Shown: positions 15,104 through 24,091 of the stretch, piece after piece
Layout of the letters: each line of letters starts with the position of its first letter
Numbering within the stretch: the first letter of the stretch is position 1
Assembly: GCA_964448045.1 (NCBI GenBank)
Contig: CAYUVF010000031.1
Coordinates: 1-46,879, forward strand
Direction of reading: 5' to 3'
From: CAYUVF01 sp964448045
Lineage (GTDB): Bacteria > Bacteroidota > Rhodothermia > Rhodothermales > Salinibacteraceae
Length of the DNA: 46,879 nucleotides
Notes under the pieces: generated by a model
The model's database searches: none
What the model was told of the DNA's origin: nothing
What the model saw: the letters and a program-made list of their open reading frames with translations, nothing else
Program-made: the position numbers and the translations under genes

Positions 15104-16915
15104 ATGCGCTTTCTCTCTACGCTGGTCGCCAGCACCATTGGCGCGCTACTCGCCTTCGGCATTGTCGTCCTCTTTGCCTTCCTCTTCCTGTTCGCCATCA
15201 GTCTCTCCTCGGGACAGGCCCCCGCCGTCTCTCCCGGATCGGTCCTCGTCGTCGACGTCGAAGGCCCCCTCCCCGAACGCCTGGCCGACGACCCCCTGAT
15301 GTCTGCCTTCGAGGGCGACAATCAGGTCCGCTACGACCTGCAGGACCTGAAGGGCACGCTGCAAAAAGCGGCGACCGATGAGCGGATTGACGGTGTCTGG
15401 CTGCGTCTGCGCGGCACCCCCTCCGCCTGGGCTACCCTGGAAGAGGCGCGCAATGCCCTCGCCACCTTCAAGGAGAGTGGCAAGCCGCTCATCGCCTCCA
15501 GCGACGATTTCGGGATGAGCGAAAAAACGTATTTCCTCGCCAGCGCAGCCGACAGCATCTTCGCCTCTCCCCAGGCGCCGTTCGAGTTCAACGGATTCTA
15601 CATCACAAGCCAGTTCTTCAAGCGCGCCCTCGACAAGCTCGACGTCGAGCCGCAGATCGTCCGGGCCGGTCAGTACAAAAGCGCCGTGGAGCCGTTCATC
15701 CGCGAAGACCTCTCCGAGCCCAACCGGACGCAGCTGGCCGCCCTATTGGATGTACAAAACGACACGTTCATGCAAACGGTGGCCACCAGCCGCGGTCTTG
15801 ATGTAGAAATGCTCAACCGCCTCGCCGACGACTCGGCCATCCTGGGCTCTGATCAGGCCGTCGAAGCCGGTTTGATTGACGCGCAGCGCTACGACGACGA
15901 GGTGGTCGACATCATCAAACAGCGCCTGGACTACGACCTCGACTCGGACCTGCGCACCATCTCGGTGTCGCGCTATGCCCGTGTGCCGGCCTCCGAGGCG
16001 GGCATCCAGCCTGCGAGCGATGGCGAGGTTGCCGTCGTCTATGCGCAGGGCCAGATCATCCCCGGCTCCTCGGACGAAATCTTCCCCAGCAGCAACCCGG
16101 CCTTCATCGGCTCCGACACCTTCGCCGAGGCAATGGAAACGGCCCGGTCCAGCTCTCGCGTGAACGCCGTCGTCGTGCGCGTCAACTCGCCGGGTGGCTC
16201 CGTTTCGGCCTCAGAGGCGATGTGGCGCGAGGTGCAACTGACCGCCGCCGAAAAACCCGTCATCGTGTCGATGGGCGACGTGGCGGCCTCGGGCGGCTAC
16301 TATATCGCCACCGCGGCCGACTCCATCGTGGCGGACCCGCAAACAATCACCGGATCGATTGGCGTCTTCGGCGTGTTTTTCGACGCGGGCGGCCTCTTCG
16401 AAAACAAGCTCGGCATCACGTTCGACGCCGTCCGTACCAGCCCCTACGCCGATATTTTCTCCGGCGTGCGCCCTCTTTCCGAGGCCGAGCGGCGCCTGCT
16501 CGAATCGAATGTCGATCAAACGTACGACCATTTCCTCCAGCGCGTGGCCGAGGGCCGCAACATGAGCGTCGAGGACGTCAACGCCATTGCGCAGGGCCGC
16601 GTCTGGTCCGGCCAGGATGCGCTCGATGTGGGGCTCGTCGACACGCTTGGGACGCTGGAAGACGCCGTCCGCATCGCCGCCCGCCAGGCCGGGATGGGCG
16701 CGGGCCCCTATCGCATCCGCTCGCTCCCGCGGATGAAGACCTTCTTCGAGCAGTTCAACGATGCGCTCTATACGCAGGCCTCACACGCCTGGATGCAGAT
16801 GACCACTTCCCCCGCCGAGCGGATGCTCCTCGACCAGCGCCGCACGCTGCAAAACCTCGCCCGGATGCACGGCACCGTGCAGGCTCGTCTGCCGGTTGAT
16901 ATCACAGTTGAGTAG
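15104..16915 (+). CDS. sppA: Signal peptide peptidase SppA, 67K type (S49 serine protease)
   Basis: This membrane-anchored protease degrades signal peptides left in the membrane after secretion. The start at 15104 puts the TM anchor at residues about 5-35 (LVASTIGALLAFGIVVLFAF); an upstream TTG is less likely. The 603-aa length and two S49 domains mark the long, tandem-domain form. The general-base Lys lies in the N-terminal domain (RAGQYKSAVEPF) and the nucleophile Ser in the C-terminal domain (GDVAASGGYYIATAADSIVA), followed by TGSIGVFGVFF. Both catalytic residues are present, so the enzyme should be active as a tetramer in the periplasm. It appears monocistronic; convergent nth lies 84 bp downstream. 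Confidence 0.95.
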   Translation: MRFLSTLVASTIGALLAFGIVVLFAFLFLFAISLSSGQAPAVSPGSVLVVDVEGPLPERLADDPLMSAFEGDNQVRYDLQDLKGTLQKAATDERIDGVWLRLRGTPSAWATLEEARNALATFKESGKPLIASSDDFGMSEKTYFLASAADSIFASPQAPFEFNGFYITSQFFKRALDKLDVEPQIVRAGQYKSAVEPFIREDLSEPNRTQLAALLDVQNDTFMQTVATSRGLDVEMLNRLADDSAILGSDQAVEAGLIDAQRYDDEVVDIIKQRLDYDLDSDLRTISVSRYARVPASEAGIQPASDGEVAVVYAQGQIIPGSSDEIFPSSNPAFIGSDTFAEAMETARSSSRVNAVVVRVNSPGGSVSASEAMWREVQLTAAEKPVIVSMGDVAASGGYYIATAADSIVADPQTITGSIGVFGVFFDAGGLFENKLGITFDAVRTSPYADIFSGVRPLSEAERRLLESNVDQTYDHFLQRVAEGRNMSVEDVNAIAQGRVWSGQDALDVGLVDTLGTLEDAVRIAARQAGMGAGPYRIRSLPRMKTFFEQFNDALYTQASHAWMQMTTSPAERMLLDQRRTLQNLARMHGTVQARLPVDITVE

Positions 16916-16946
16916 AGCGTGGGGTACTGAGTAGGGCGTGGGGTAC
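16909..16946. repeat. 19-bp tandem direct repeat overlapping the sppA stop codon
   Basis: TGAGTAGAGCGTGGGGTAC (16909-16927) is followed directly by TGAGTAGGGCGTGGGGTAC (16928-16946), one mismatch in 19. The first copy contains the sppA TAG stop. Further degenerate GCGCCGGGTATGGGCG follows to about 16982. The pattern, read on the minus strand, is of the same seven-base phased type as the spacers described elsewhere in the window. Confidence 0.6.
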
Positions 16947-16999
16947 GGGCGCTGGAGTCTGTGGGGCGCCGGGTATGGGCGTCCCCCCGCTCACTCCGT

Positions 17000-17848
17000 C
17001 TATCCATTCACTCGGTAATCCGGCACTTTCTTCGTCGGCTCGCCGGTTGTGGCCTTGAACACCTGCATCGAGCCGGTCCACGGGCAGGCGATCTGTTCGA
17101 CGCCGTAGCGATCGACGTGCGTATCCGGCTCATCGAAGTAGTGGTCGCACGTCGCGCAGTAGTAGGTGCCCTTGCGGCCGTCCAGCCCGTTCATCGGCTC
17201 GGGAAGGCGCTGCTGGCGAGCGTAATACTTGCATACCTCCGTGAGCGGGCACTCGTCGCACTTTGGGCTGCGCGCCGTACAAGTGTAGCGGCCGTGCAGA
17301 ATCAGCAGATGATGCGCCTCACCCCACTCGGAGCGCGGGATGACGCGCTTGAGCTGGCGCTCGACCTTCAGCGGGGTGTCGGCATCTTCCTTGACGAGCC
17401 CGATCCGGTTTGCCACGCGAAAGACATGCGTATCGACGGGCAGCGCCTCGGCATCGTGGGCCACGTTAAGAACCACCTGCGCCGTCTTGCGCCCTACCCC
17501 GGATAGCGTCTGCAGCTCCTTCGGCGTGTCGGGTATCTCGCCGTCGTAGGCCTCCACAACGCGCTCAGCCATCCCGGCCAGGTACGTGGATTTGCTGTTC
17601 GGATAGGTAACCGACTGGATGTACGGATAGATGTCGTCGGGCGTCGCCTCGGCCAGGTCCTCCACCGTCGGAAACGCCTCGAACAGATCCGGCGTCACCT
17701 TGTTGACGCGCTCATCGGTGCACTGAGCGGAGAGGATGACCGCAATCAGAAGTTGATACTCATTCTCGTACTGAAGCTCGGTGTCGGGCTGCGGGATGAC
17801 CGCTCGCAGCTGCTCCAGAACATGCGCGGCGCGTTCAGTTCGACCCAC
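17000..17848 (-). CDS. nth: Endonuclease III with C-terminal Cys-containing extension
   Basis: This base-excision repair glycosylase/AP lyase removes oxidised pyrimidines. Residues 1-209 match Nth: the HhH motif LQTLSGVGRKTAQVVLNVA with catalytic Lys121, then VDTHVFRVANRIGLV with catalytic Asp139. The [4Fe-4S] ligands are Cys190, 197, 200 and 206 (C-X6-C-X2-C-X5-C). Typical Nth ends here at about 211 residues; this protein runs to 282. The extra 70 residues contain GTYYCATCDHYF (Cys231, Cys234) and EQIACPWTG (Cys255), reminiscent of a zinc ribbon with a fourth ligand that might be His. The start matches the usual family N-terminus. The extension is the odd feature. Confidence 0.94.
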   Translation of the reverse strand: MGRTERAAHVLEQLRAVIPQPDTELQYENEYQLLIAVILSAQCTDERVNKVTPDLFEAFPTVEDLAEATPDDIYPYIQSVTYPNSKSTYLAGMAERVVEAYDGEIPDTPKELQTLSGVGRKTAQVVLNVAHDAEALPVDTHVFRVANRIGLVKEDADTPLKVERQLKRVIPRSEWGEAHHLLILHGRYTCTARSPKCDECPLTEVCKYYARQQRLPEPMNGLDGRKGTYYCATCDHYFDEPDTHVDRYGVEQIACPWTGSMQVFKATTGEPTKKVPDYRVNG

Positions 17849-18089
17849 GGATATAGGAAGGTATTGCGTGATCAGATCAGCGAAGCTGCCTCAGAACCTG
17901 GTATGTTGAATCGGACGGCGAGATCGAGTAGCGATGTGCAGCCCATCGAAGTCGCTCTCCACCCCGAGTCATGAATTAAAACAGATTCTCCATATAGCAA
18001 GGCGGGGGACAACATCGAACCGTGGTGCCCGCCCGTCGTTCGAGCCCCCCAATCGCTGCTCACCGATCTCACCGCGTTTTCCCATTCGT

Positions 18090-19295
18090 ATGCCGCAGCG
18101 CCTCCTCGCCGCGCTTCTGCTTCTGCTGATCAGCGTTCCTGCCTCCGGGCAAACCCCGGCGCTCTCGGACCAGTCGCGCATCTCGATGCTGACGATCCTG
18201 CCCGGCGACGCCATCCACGCCGAGTTCGGCCACAGCGCGCTGCGCATCCGCGATCCGGCCCTCGGCATCGACCGGCTCTACAACTACGGCACGTTCGATT
18301 TCCGCGATCCGTGGTTCGTGCCCAAGTTCGCGTACGGCCACCTTACCTACTTTTTGAGCGTAACCCGGTACCGGGCCGCGTTTCGCCATTACCGCCAGCA
18401 GGAGCGTCCCATCATCGAGCAGACGCTGCGCCTCGACCGCGCCCGGCGCGATTCCCTCTTTCGCTTTCTGGAGATCAACGCCCGTCCCGAAAACCGATCC
18501 TATCAGTACGACTTCCTGTTCGATAACTGCTCCACGCGCGTCCGCGATGCGCTCGAAGCGGCGCTCGGATCGGCCGTGCAGTTTACCGATGCGCCCGACC
18601 CCGGCGCCACCTTCCGCCACCTGCTCGATCCCTACGTGGCCGACCGGCGCGCGCTGAGCCTCGGCTTCGATCTCGCCCTCGGCACGCCCACCGATCGCCG
18701 CGTGACCCCGCGTGAGGCCATGTTTTTGCCGATCCCGCTGATGCGCGCCTTCGATGCGGCGACCATCCAGCAGGATAGCCTCCATTCTCCCCTCGTAGCA
18801 CAGACGGATACGCTGCTCTGGTTCGACGGCTACGAGGCAACGGAGCAGGCTTTTCCCTGGCCGCTGTGGCTCGGCTGGATACTGCTTTCCGGCGGGCTCG
18901 CGCTGACGGCATGGGAGTTTTCCCGGCAGCGCACGGCGAGCCGCGGGTTCGATCGCGGGCTCCTCGGGATCGCCGGAATTGCCGGCCTGCTGATGGTGTT
19001 CCTCTGGTTCATCGCCGAGCACACCGTCACCAATCAGAACTGGAACCTGCTGTGGGCCTGGCCGACGCACCTGATTCCGGCAATCGCTCTTCGCCGGCTG
19101 GATGACTCCCGCTTTGGACGCTGGTATCTGGGCGGGGCCGCCCTCGTGAGCGCAATCACGGCCCTCGGATGGCCGCTCTGGCCGCAAGATTTTCACCCGG
19201 CGGTGTTTCCTATCGTGCTTCTTCTCGCCCTCCGCCTCGGATGGCGAGCCTACCGATCCAACCCGATCCAGGGTACATCCCAGCCGCGCATCTGA
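18090..19295 (+). CDS. DUF4105 (Lnb N-terminal periplasmic domain) membrane protein
   Basis: The 401-aa protein starts at the ATG at 18090, which gives a signal peptide (MPQRLLAALLLLLISVPASG). A DUF4105 periplasmic domain follows (about 25-260) with LLTILPGDAIHAEFGHSALR-like residues, YNYGTFDF, FAYGHLTYFLSVT and YDFLFDNCSTRVRDAL. The conserved His (EFGHSALRI) and Cys (DNCSTR) form the likely NlpC/P60-like catalytic pair of this family. Four or five C-terminal hydrophobic helices follow. Relatives include the N-terminal part of lacto-N-biosidase-type proteins; a lipid or cell-envelope hydrolase is inferred, but the substrate is unknown. An upstream in-frame start at 17934 is rejected because it would bury the signal peptide. 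Confidence 0.83.
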   Translation: MPQRLLAALLLLLISVPASGQTPALSDQSRISMLTILPGDAIHAEFGHSALRIRDPALGIDRLYNYGTFDFRDPWFVPKFAYGHLTYFLSVTRYRAAFRHYRQQERPIIEQTLRLDRARRDSLFRFLEINARPENRSYQYDFLFDNCSTRVRDALEAALGSAVQFTDAPDPGATFRHLLDPYVADRRALSLGFDLALGTPTDRRVTPREAMFLPIPLMRAFDAATIQQDSLHSPLVAQTDTLLWFDGYEATEQAFPWPLWLGWILLSGGLALTAWEFSRQRTASRGFDRGLLGIAGIAGLLMVFLWFIAEHTVTNQNWNLLWAWPTHLIPAIALRRLDDSRFGRWYLGGAALVSAITALGWPLWPQDFHPAVFPIVLLLALRLGWRAYRSNPIQGTSQPRI

Positions 19296-19320
19296 GCCGG
19301 TGCATCCGTAGCAGCCGCAC

Positions 19321-22011
19321 TTACCGCTCGGACGTGGTGTCGCGCCGTGCCGACGTGGATGCCGATGCATCGCCACCGCGACGGGCCGCCTCCATGGCAC
19401 TCCAGCTTTCGCTGATGCGATCCAACACGTACCGATCCTTCGGCCGCACATCCAGCGCGTTCCGGTAACTTTCAATCGCGGCGCGGTAATCCCCCTGGTC
19501 GAAGTACCCATCACCCCGACCCCGGTGATACTGGTAGGCCCGCTCACGCTCTTCGCGCTCGGCCACGAGGCGGTCGATCGTATCCACGCGGGCCGCGGCA
19601 GTGCTATCCCCGGGCACGAGCGCCAGCGCTTGCCGGTAGTTCGCCTGCGCCTCGGCATATGCCTCGTTGGTAAATAGTGAATCGGCCTGCTGGATGAGCC
19701 GGGCGTGGCGCGTTTCGTTCTCCTGTCGCTCCATCTGCACCCGCACGGTTTCCAACCGGTTGCGGACGGCGACGCTGTCCGGGCGGTAGCCCAGCGCCTC
19801 CTGATACTTGCGCTCGGCCCGTGCATACTTCCCCGCCTCGAATGCCTCGTCGCCCTGCGCGCGGTAGAGCGTGAAGAGCCGTCCCGTATCCAGCTGGACG
19901 TCATCGGCGGGCGCGTCCCCATCGATCGACTCCAACAGTCCGCGGATGCTCTGCTGTCGCGCTGCCGCCTCGCCATCGTCGGGGCGCACCTCCAGCGCTG
20001 CCGCGTAGGACTGCTGCGCGGTCCGATACGCCTCCGCCGCCGCATCGATCGATTGCGCCTGCAACAGGGAATCGGCGCGCGTAGCGAGCGAATCGCCTGC
20101 AGTGAGATAGCGGGCAAACTGCTGCTGCTCTTGCTGACTGGCCTGCACGGCTTCGATGCGCTGCATGCGGCCCGCAACGTATTCGTCGTCCGGATGCGCA
20201 TCGAGGACCTGCCTGTAGAGCGACTTCGCCGCGGCGTAATCGGCCCGCGCAAACAGGGAATCGGCCTCTGCGCGATAGGCCGCGTAAGGATCGGTTCCGC
20301 CGTCGCCGAATGGCCCCAGCCACACGGCCCCCACCACTGCCACGACCGCCACGACCGCTGCAATCACAGCGACCCGGCGATAGCTTCGCTGCCGTTGCAC
20401 CGGACCGCCACTCTCCGATTCGTCGCCGGACTCGCCATCTGAATCGGCGTCTGAATCGCCCTCTGCCTCCCCGTCCTGCGGTTCCTCGGTCGACGACCGC
20501 GGCGGGCGGTCGAAACGCGGAGAAGCGGACGCCGGGGCCTCGCTTTCCTCCTGCGGCTCGTCCGAGTCCTGCAGCGCATCGAATGGCGTGGCGCCGGTGT
20601 CCGCTCCGTCTCCCGCTACCGATGGCGCTTCGCCCTCATCTGCCGGATCGTCACCGGTCGTTTCCGGCTCGACATCAGCCGAAGCTTCTTCTGTGGGCAG
20701 CCCGGACGCGGGCGGCTCCTTGTCGCGGGCGGCGGATACGTCGGAATCGCTGCCCCCCGAATCGAGCGCTGGCGCGTCGGGCGCCGTCACGTTTTGCATC
20801 TCGGCATCTACGACATCGGGAGCCTCTGCGTGCGGAACGTGGGCCTGCCGGTCCTCCATCACCGCAATGACCTGTGCCGCATCCAGCGGCTGTTCGAGAC
20901 GGGCATCGCCCTCGGCCTCGTCTGCCCCCGCCGCACCTGCTGCATCCTCTCGATTGAGGTGTAGATCATCCTTTTGCGGATCATCTGAAGGCTCCTCTTC
21001 GCCCAAATCTCGATCAGGATTAGCAAGAGACGCCTCGGTCGCTTCATCAGATTCAGATGCTTCGGAGCCGGCGTTCTGCGCTGCCGTGGTCAACTCATCG
21101 GCGCCCGTCGATGGGGAGCCCTCAGGCTGCGGATCCGGAGCAGGCGCCAGGGCATCCTGCAGGGCCAATCGGAACGCATCGACCGACCGGAAGCGGGCTT
21201 CTGGATCGAGTGCGAGCGCTTCGAGCAACACGTCCGCCAGCGGCTCGGAAATGGCTTCCGCGGACTGGACCTGATCACTCAGCGCATCGGCTTGATCTCG
21301 CTCCAGCGCCGACGGTGGGCGGGTGCCCGTCACGGTCCACACGAGCGTAGCCGCGGCCGAGTAAACATCCGTCCACGGCCCGAGCGCATCGTCCGCCGCG
21401 TACATCTCGGGCGCGCTGAGCCCGTCCTGGGTGATGGCGGGGCACGACGCACACCGCCGGGCCAGTTGAAGCGCCGCGCTGGAGAAATGAGTCAGCAGAG
21501 CGCCTTTTTTCTTCCGCAGCCGGATGCTCGCCGGGGTAATGCCTCCATGAATCAGGCCGCGCTCGTGCGCCACCCTGAGGCCGCCAAGGACGGGTACCAC
21601 GACCGTAAGTGCGGCGCGCAGCGAAAGGGATCCCTTCCGCGAGATGGCTTCCGCCAGCGTCGGTCCGCTGTGAGCGGGACGGACGCGGTACAGGGTGCCG
21701 TTAGCCGTGAACGGCGCCTGCTCGGAGGCAAGCCGCGCGTGCGAGATCGCCCCGAGAACCCCGGCCTCCTTCCGGAAGTAGCCCATCCCGGCCTGAAACA
21801 GCGCCGCTTTCTTGGCATCGCTCATCGGGCGGACCACGCCGGTGGCCTCATCGCGCTCGGCGAGCGTATCGGGAAAATACTCCTGGATGTGCACACGAGC
21901 GCCAGTATCGATCTCCTGCGCGGCGTACATCAGGGTGAACGGCGGCGCCACATCGAGCTGACGCACGATGGTGTAGTGCCGATCGAGCACCGTAGAATCA
22001 GCGAGGGGCAT
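19321..22011 (-). CDS. Pseudokinase-TM-TPR membrane protein
   Basis: The 896-aa protein begins at the ATG at 22009-22011. Residues 1-280 have a protein-kinase fold: the APE motif is retained (SAPEMYA, about 199-205) and so is DVYSAAATLVW. The catalytic residues are gone, however. The VAIK Lys is Gln43 (RVHIQEYFP), the HRD Asp is replaced in HGGITPASI (155-163), the DFG is missing (LLTHFSSAAL), and the Gly-rich loop is not recognisable. An acidic, Ser/Pro-rich linker (about 285-535) leads to one TM helix (RRVAVIAAVVAVVAVVGAVW, about 540-560). Extracytoplasmic TPR-like repeats follow (about 565-870; e.g. ADYAAAKSLYRQVLDAHPDD, DYRAAIESYRNALDVRPKD). The cytoplasmic pseudokinase probably acts as a scaffold or ligand sensor and the TPRs as a periplasmic docking surface. 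It converges on the DUF4105 gene 25 bp away. Confidence 0.75.
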   Translation of the reverse strand: MPLADSTVLDRHYTIVRQLDVAPPFTLMYAAQEIDTGARVHIQEYFPDTLAERDEATGVVRPMSDAKKAALFQAGMGYFRKEAGVLGAISHARLASEQAPFTANGTLYRVRPAHSGPTLAEAISRKGSLSLRAALTVVVPVLGGLRVAHERGLIHGGITPASIRLRKKKGALLTHFSSAALQLARRCASCPAITQDGLSAPEMYAADDALGPWTDVYSAAATLVWTVTGTRPPSALERDQADALSDQVQSAEAISEPLADVLLEALALDPEARFRSVDAFRLALQDALAPAPDPQPEGSPSTGADELTTAAQNAGSEASESDEATEASLANPDRDLGEEEPSDDPQKDDLHLNREDAAGAAGADEAEGDARLEQPLDAAQVIAVMEDRQAHVPHAEAPDVVDAEMQNVTAPDAPALDSGGSDSDVSAARDKEPPASGLPTEEASADVEPETTGDDPADEGEAPSVAGDGADTGATPFDALQDSDEPQEESEAPASASPRFDRPPRSSTEEPQDGEAEGDSDADSDGESGDESESGGPVQRQRSYRRVAVIAAVVAVVAVVGAVWLGPFGDGGTDPYAAYRAEADSLFARADYAAAKSLYRQVLDAHPDDEYVAGRMQRIEAVQASQQEQQQFARYLTAGDSLATRADSLLQAQSIDAAAEAYRTAQQSYAAALEVRPDDGEAAARQQSIRGLLESIDGDAPADDVQLDTGRLFTLYRAQGDEAFEAGKYARAERKYQEALGYRPDSVAVRNRLETVRVQMERQENETRHARLIQQADSLFTNEAYAEAQANYRQALALVPGDSTAAARVDTIDRLVAEREERERAYQYHRGRGDGYFDQGDYRAAIESYRNALDVRPKDRYVLDRISESWSAMEAARRGGDASASTSARRDTTSER

Positions 22012-22243
22012 AGTGGGGGAGGGGCTGTCAGTGCGAGTAAATCCGGCCGTGCCATCCGATGTGCCGGCTGGATCCGCATCTGGGTCAGAGTTACCCCGGT
22101 GAGATCCATTGTTACGCGCGACCGCCCATAGCAGCGGCGCGTGCAGGTCACATCGGACCCACTCAAACTCGCGCAATAAGCACACCAGATCGGGTGCTGC
22201 GACCGATAAAAGAGGGGCGATTTCGACAGCGCTCTACCCCAAC

Positions 22244-22278
22244 AAAAAACGCCCCGAGTGCCGAAGCGCTCAGGGCGT
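22244..22278 (-). terminator. Rho-independent terminator after tRNA-Glu
   Basis: On the minus strand ACGCCCTGAG pairs with CTCGGGGCGT (one G-U pair) around a 10-base loop, followed by six T. It lies 6 bp beyond the 3' end of tRNA-Glu and would end the tRNA transcript. Confidence 0.85.
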
Positions 22279-22283
22279 GCCTG

Positions 22284-22358
22284 TACCGCGTACGGGATTC
22301 GAACCCGTGTTACCGCCGTGAAAGGGCGGCGTCCTAGACCAGACTAGACGAACGCGGC
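22284..22358 (-). tRNA. tRNA-Glu (UUC)
   Basis: A 75-nt cloverleaf. The acceptor strands GCCGCGT and ACGCGGT pair with one G-U. The anticodon stem CCGCC/GGCGG encloses loop CTTTCAC with anticodon TTC, and the T arm contains GGTTCGAATCC. CCA is not encoded. It is transcribed after tRNA-His, 22 bp upstream, and followed by the terminator at 22244. Confidence 0.95.
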
Positions 22359-22380
22359 AGGTAGTATGTACAGGAAAAGG

Positions 22381-22455
22381 GGTGACCGGAGGGATTCGAA
22401 CCCTCGACCTCTAGGACCACAACCTAGCGCTCTAACCGACTGAGCTACGATCACC
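22381..22455 (-). tRNA. tRNA-His (GUG)
   Basis: The acceptor strands GTGATCG and CGGTCAC pair with one G-U. The encoded G-1 (complement of 22455) faces discriminator C73, the hallmark of tRNA-His. The anticodon stem CTAGG/CCTAG encloses TTGTGGT with anticodon GTG. CCA is not encoded. It probably shares a transcript with tRNA-Glu. Confidence 0.95.
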
Positions 22456-22592
22456 ATCTTTCAGGATCGTTAAGCATAGCACCTTGTTTTCAGGAAAGCA
22501 ATGGAGATTTTGTGGCTCCGGCATGAACTTTCCATGATCGGAAAACGGTGCGCAGCTGCGTCACGCGTCCTGAGTATGTAGACTGGTGTAAC

Positions 22593-23069
22593 TTACAATT
22601 GTTGCATAAGATTCGCCATCTCAAGGGCCGCCAGCGCCGCCTCGGTGCCTTTATTACCTGCCTTGGTACCGGCCCGTTCGATGGCTTGCTCGATGGTATC
22701 GGTCGTGATGACGCCGAAAATGACGGGCACCCCCGTATCGAGGGCGACGTGCTGGGTGCCGCTCGTCACCCCCGAGCAGACATAGTCGAAGTGCGGCGTC
22801 GCCCCTCGGATGACCGCTCCGAGACAGATCACCGCGTCGTACTCACCGGACGTTGCCATTTTGCTGGCAGCGACGGGAATCTCCATCGATCCGGGCACCC
22901 GCGCGATGACGACCTCGTCGGTGTTCACTCCGTGGCGGCGCAGCGTACCGAGCGCCCCCTCAAGCAGCTGCTCGGTGATGAACTCATTGAAGCGTCCGAT
23001 GACGATACCGAAGCTCGCGTCACGAGCGACGAGGTCCCCTTCCAGATACTCGGGCATGGCGGGTTGCAC
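22593..23069 (-). CDS. ribH: 6,7-dimethyl-8-ribityllumazine synthase
   Basis: RibH condenses 5-amino-6-ribitylaminouracil with 3,4-dihydroxybutanone-phosphate in riboflavin synthesis, forming icosahedral shells. The 158-aa protein shows IVIGRFNEFITEQLLEGA (the N-terminal substrate loop), VPGSMEIPVAASKM, CLGAVIRGATPHFDYVCS (active-site His in TPHF) and FGVITTDTIEQAIERAG, ending at normal length. A start at the second Met (MPEYLEG) is equally possible. The gene is not linked to other rib genes. It is 39 bp downstream of the PHP-family gene on the same strand, possibly co-transcribed. Confidence 0.96.
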   Translation of the reverse strand: MQPAMPEYLEGDLVARDASFGIVIGRFNEFITEQLLEGALGTLRRHGVNTDEVVIARVPGSMEIPVAASKMATSGEYDAVICLGAVIRGATPHFDYVCSGVTSGTQHVALDTGVPVIFGVITTDTIEQAIERAGTKAGNKGTEAALAALEMANLMQQL

Positions 23070-23108
23070 TGATTTGCGGGAGGCAATACGTTCCGCTTTT
23101 CGGCGGCG

Positions 23109-24008
23109 CTACATAGACGAGCCGCCGGACGAACCGTTCCCCGCGAGGCGGTCTCGCACGCGCATCCACTCGGCCTTCGAAAGCCCCCAGTGCCCCGGCG
23201 AATAGTCCGGCCGATCGGGGCGACCGTGGTAATCGGAGCCTCCGGTGGGCACGAGATCGTAGCTGCGCACGAGGCGAGCGTAGTAGCTGCGAAGCATATC
23301 GTCGTGAGACGGATGCCGGACCTCGATTCCGTCGAGCCCGGCCTCCACGAGGGCACGCAGCGTAGCCGTGGGCGTCCAGTGCCCCGGATGCGCCAACACG
23401 CCGATGCCGCCTGCAGCATGCAGAAGAGCGAGCGCCTTGGCGGCCGGGACCTCGGGCTTCCCCACGAAAGCGGGCTGTCCGCGGCCGAGATAGTCCTCAA
23501 AGGCCTGATCTTGATTGTCCACATATCCGCCGCGCACCAGCGCCCGTGCCACGTGTGGCCGACCGAGCGCCGGCGAGATGGTCCCCGAAGGTGTCACCTC
23601 GTCCATCGTAAGCGCAATGCCCTCATCATGCAGCCGCTCCACCATCTGGCGAGCTCGCTCGCGCCGCGCCTCCAGAAACGCGTTGAGATGCGCCCGTAGC
23701 CCGGTATCCTCCGGGTCGAAACCGTAGCCCAGCAGATGCACCTCACGTCCCTCAACGGTAACGCTCAATTCTACGCCGGTAAGTGCGCTGATGCCATGCT
23801 GTTCGGCCGCCTCACGCGTTGGCTCCCATCCCGCGATGGTGTCATGATCAGTCACAGCGAGGACCCGCACGCCGGTCTCATGCGCTTTTGCGACCAGTTG
23901 CGCCGGGGTCAGCTGTCCATCTGAACACGTCGTGTGGAGATGCAGATCCGCCCAGTACGGCGCATCGGACGGGCTGGACGCGGGCTGCGACCTTTTTGGA
24001 TTCCTCAT
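23109..24008 (-). CDS. PHP-domain phosphoesterase (TrpH / RNase AM-like)
   Basis: This metal-dependent phosphoesterase of the PHP family has the metal-binding motifs in order: DLHLHTTCSDG, VTDHDTI, TGVELS, GRPHVARALV, AHPGHWTP and GGSDYHG. The protein is 299 aa from ATG 24006-24008; a GTG at 24026 would add 6 residues. Relatives hydrolyse 3',5'-nucleoside bisphosphate or trim 5' ends of RNA, so one of these is plausible, but the specificity is not proven. It is divergent from the HIT gene with an 83-bp spacer containing TATAAA-like A/T-rich stretches and lies upstream of ribH on the same strand. Confidence 0.88.
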   Translation of the reverse strand: MRNPKRSQPASSPSDAPYWADLHLHTTCSDGQLTPAQLVAKAHETGVRVLAVTDHDTIAGWEPTREAAEQHGISALTGVELSVTVEGREVHLLGYGFDPEDTGLRAHLNAFLEARRERARQMVERLHDEGIALTMDEVTPSGTISPALGRPHVARALVRGGYVDNQDQAFEDYLGRGQPAFVGKPEVPAAKALALLHAAGGIGVLAHPGHWTPTATLRALVEAGLDGIEVRHPSHDDMLRSYYARLVRSYDLVPTGGSDYHGRPDRPDYSPGHWGLSKAEWMRVRDRLAGNGSSGGSSM

Positions 24009-24091
24009 ATGCGAACTGAACTGCACTTTATATGGCGAGTTAGAATAGTCTTGATACCCAATCGTTGATGCTAACCATCCGTCCCACGCCT

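Noticed and set aside
18069..20363. 764-codon minus-strand frame across DUF4105 and the pseudokinase gene
   Set aside because: It is Arg/Pro/Ser-rich low-complexity shadow, covers two genes with clear domain structure, and has no family motif.
22012..22185. 58-residue N-terminal extension of the pseudokinase
   Set aside because: The kinase-like domain begins right after Met at 22011, and the upstream residues are low-complexity with no domain.
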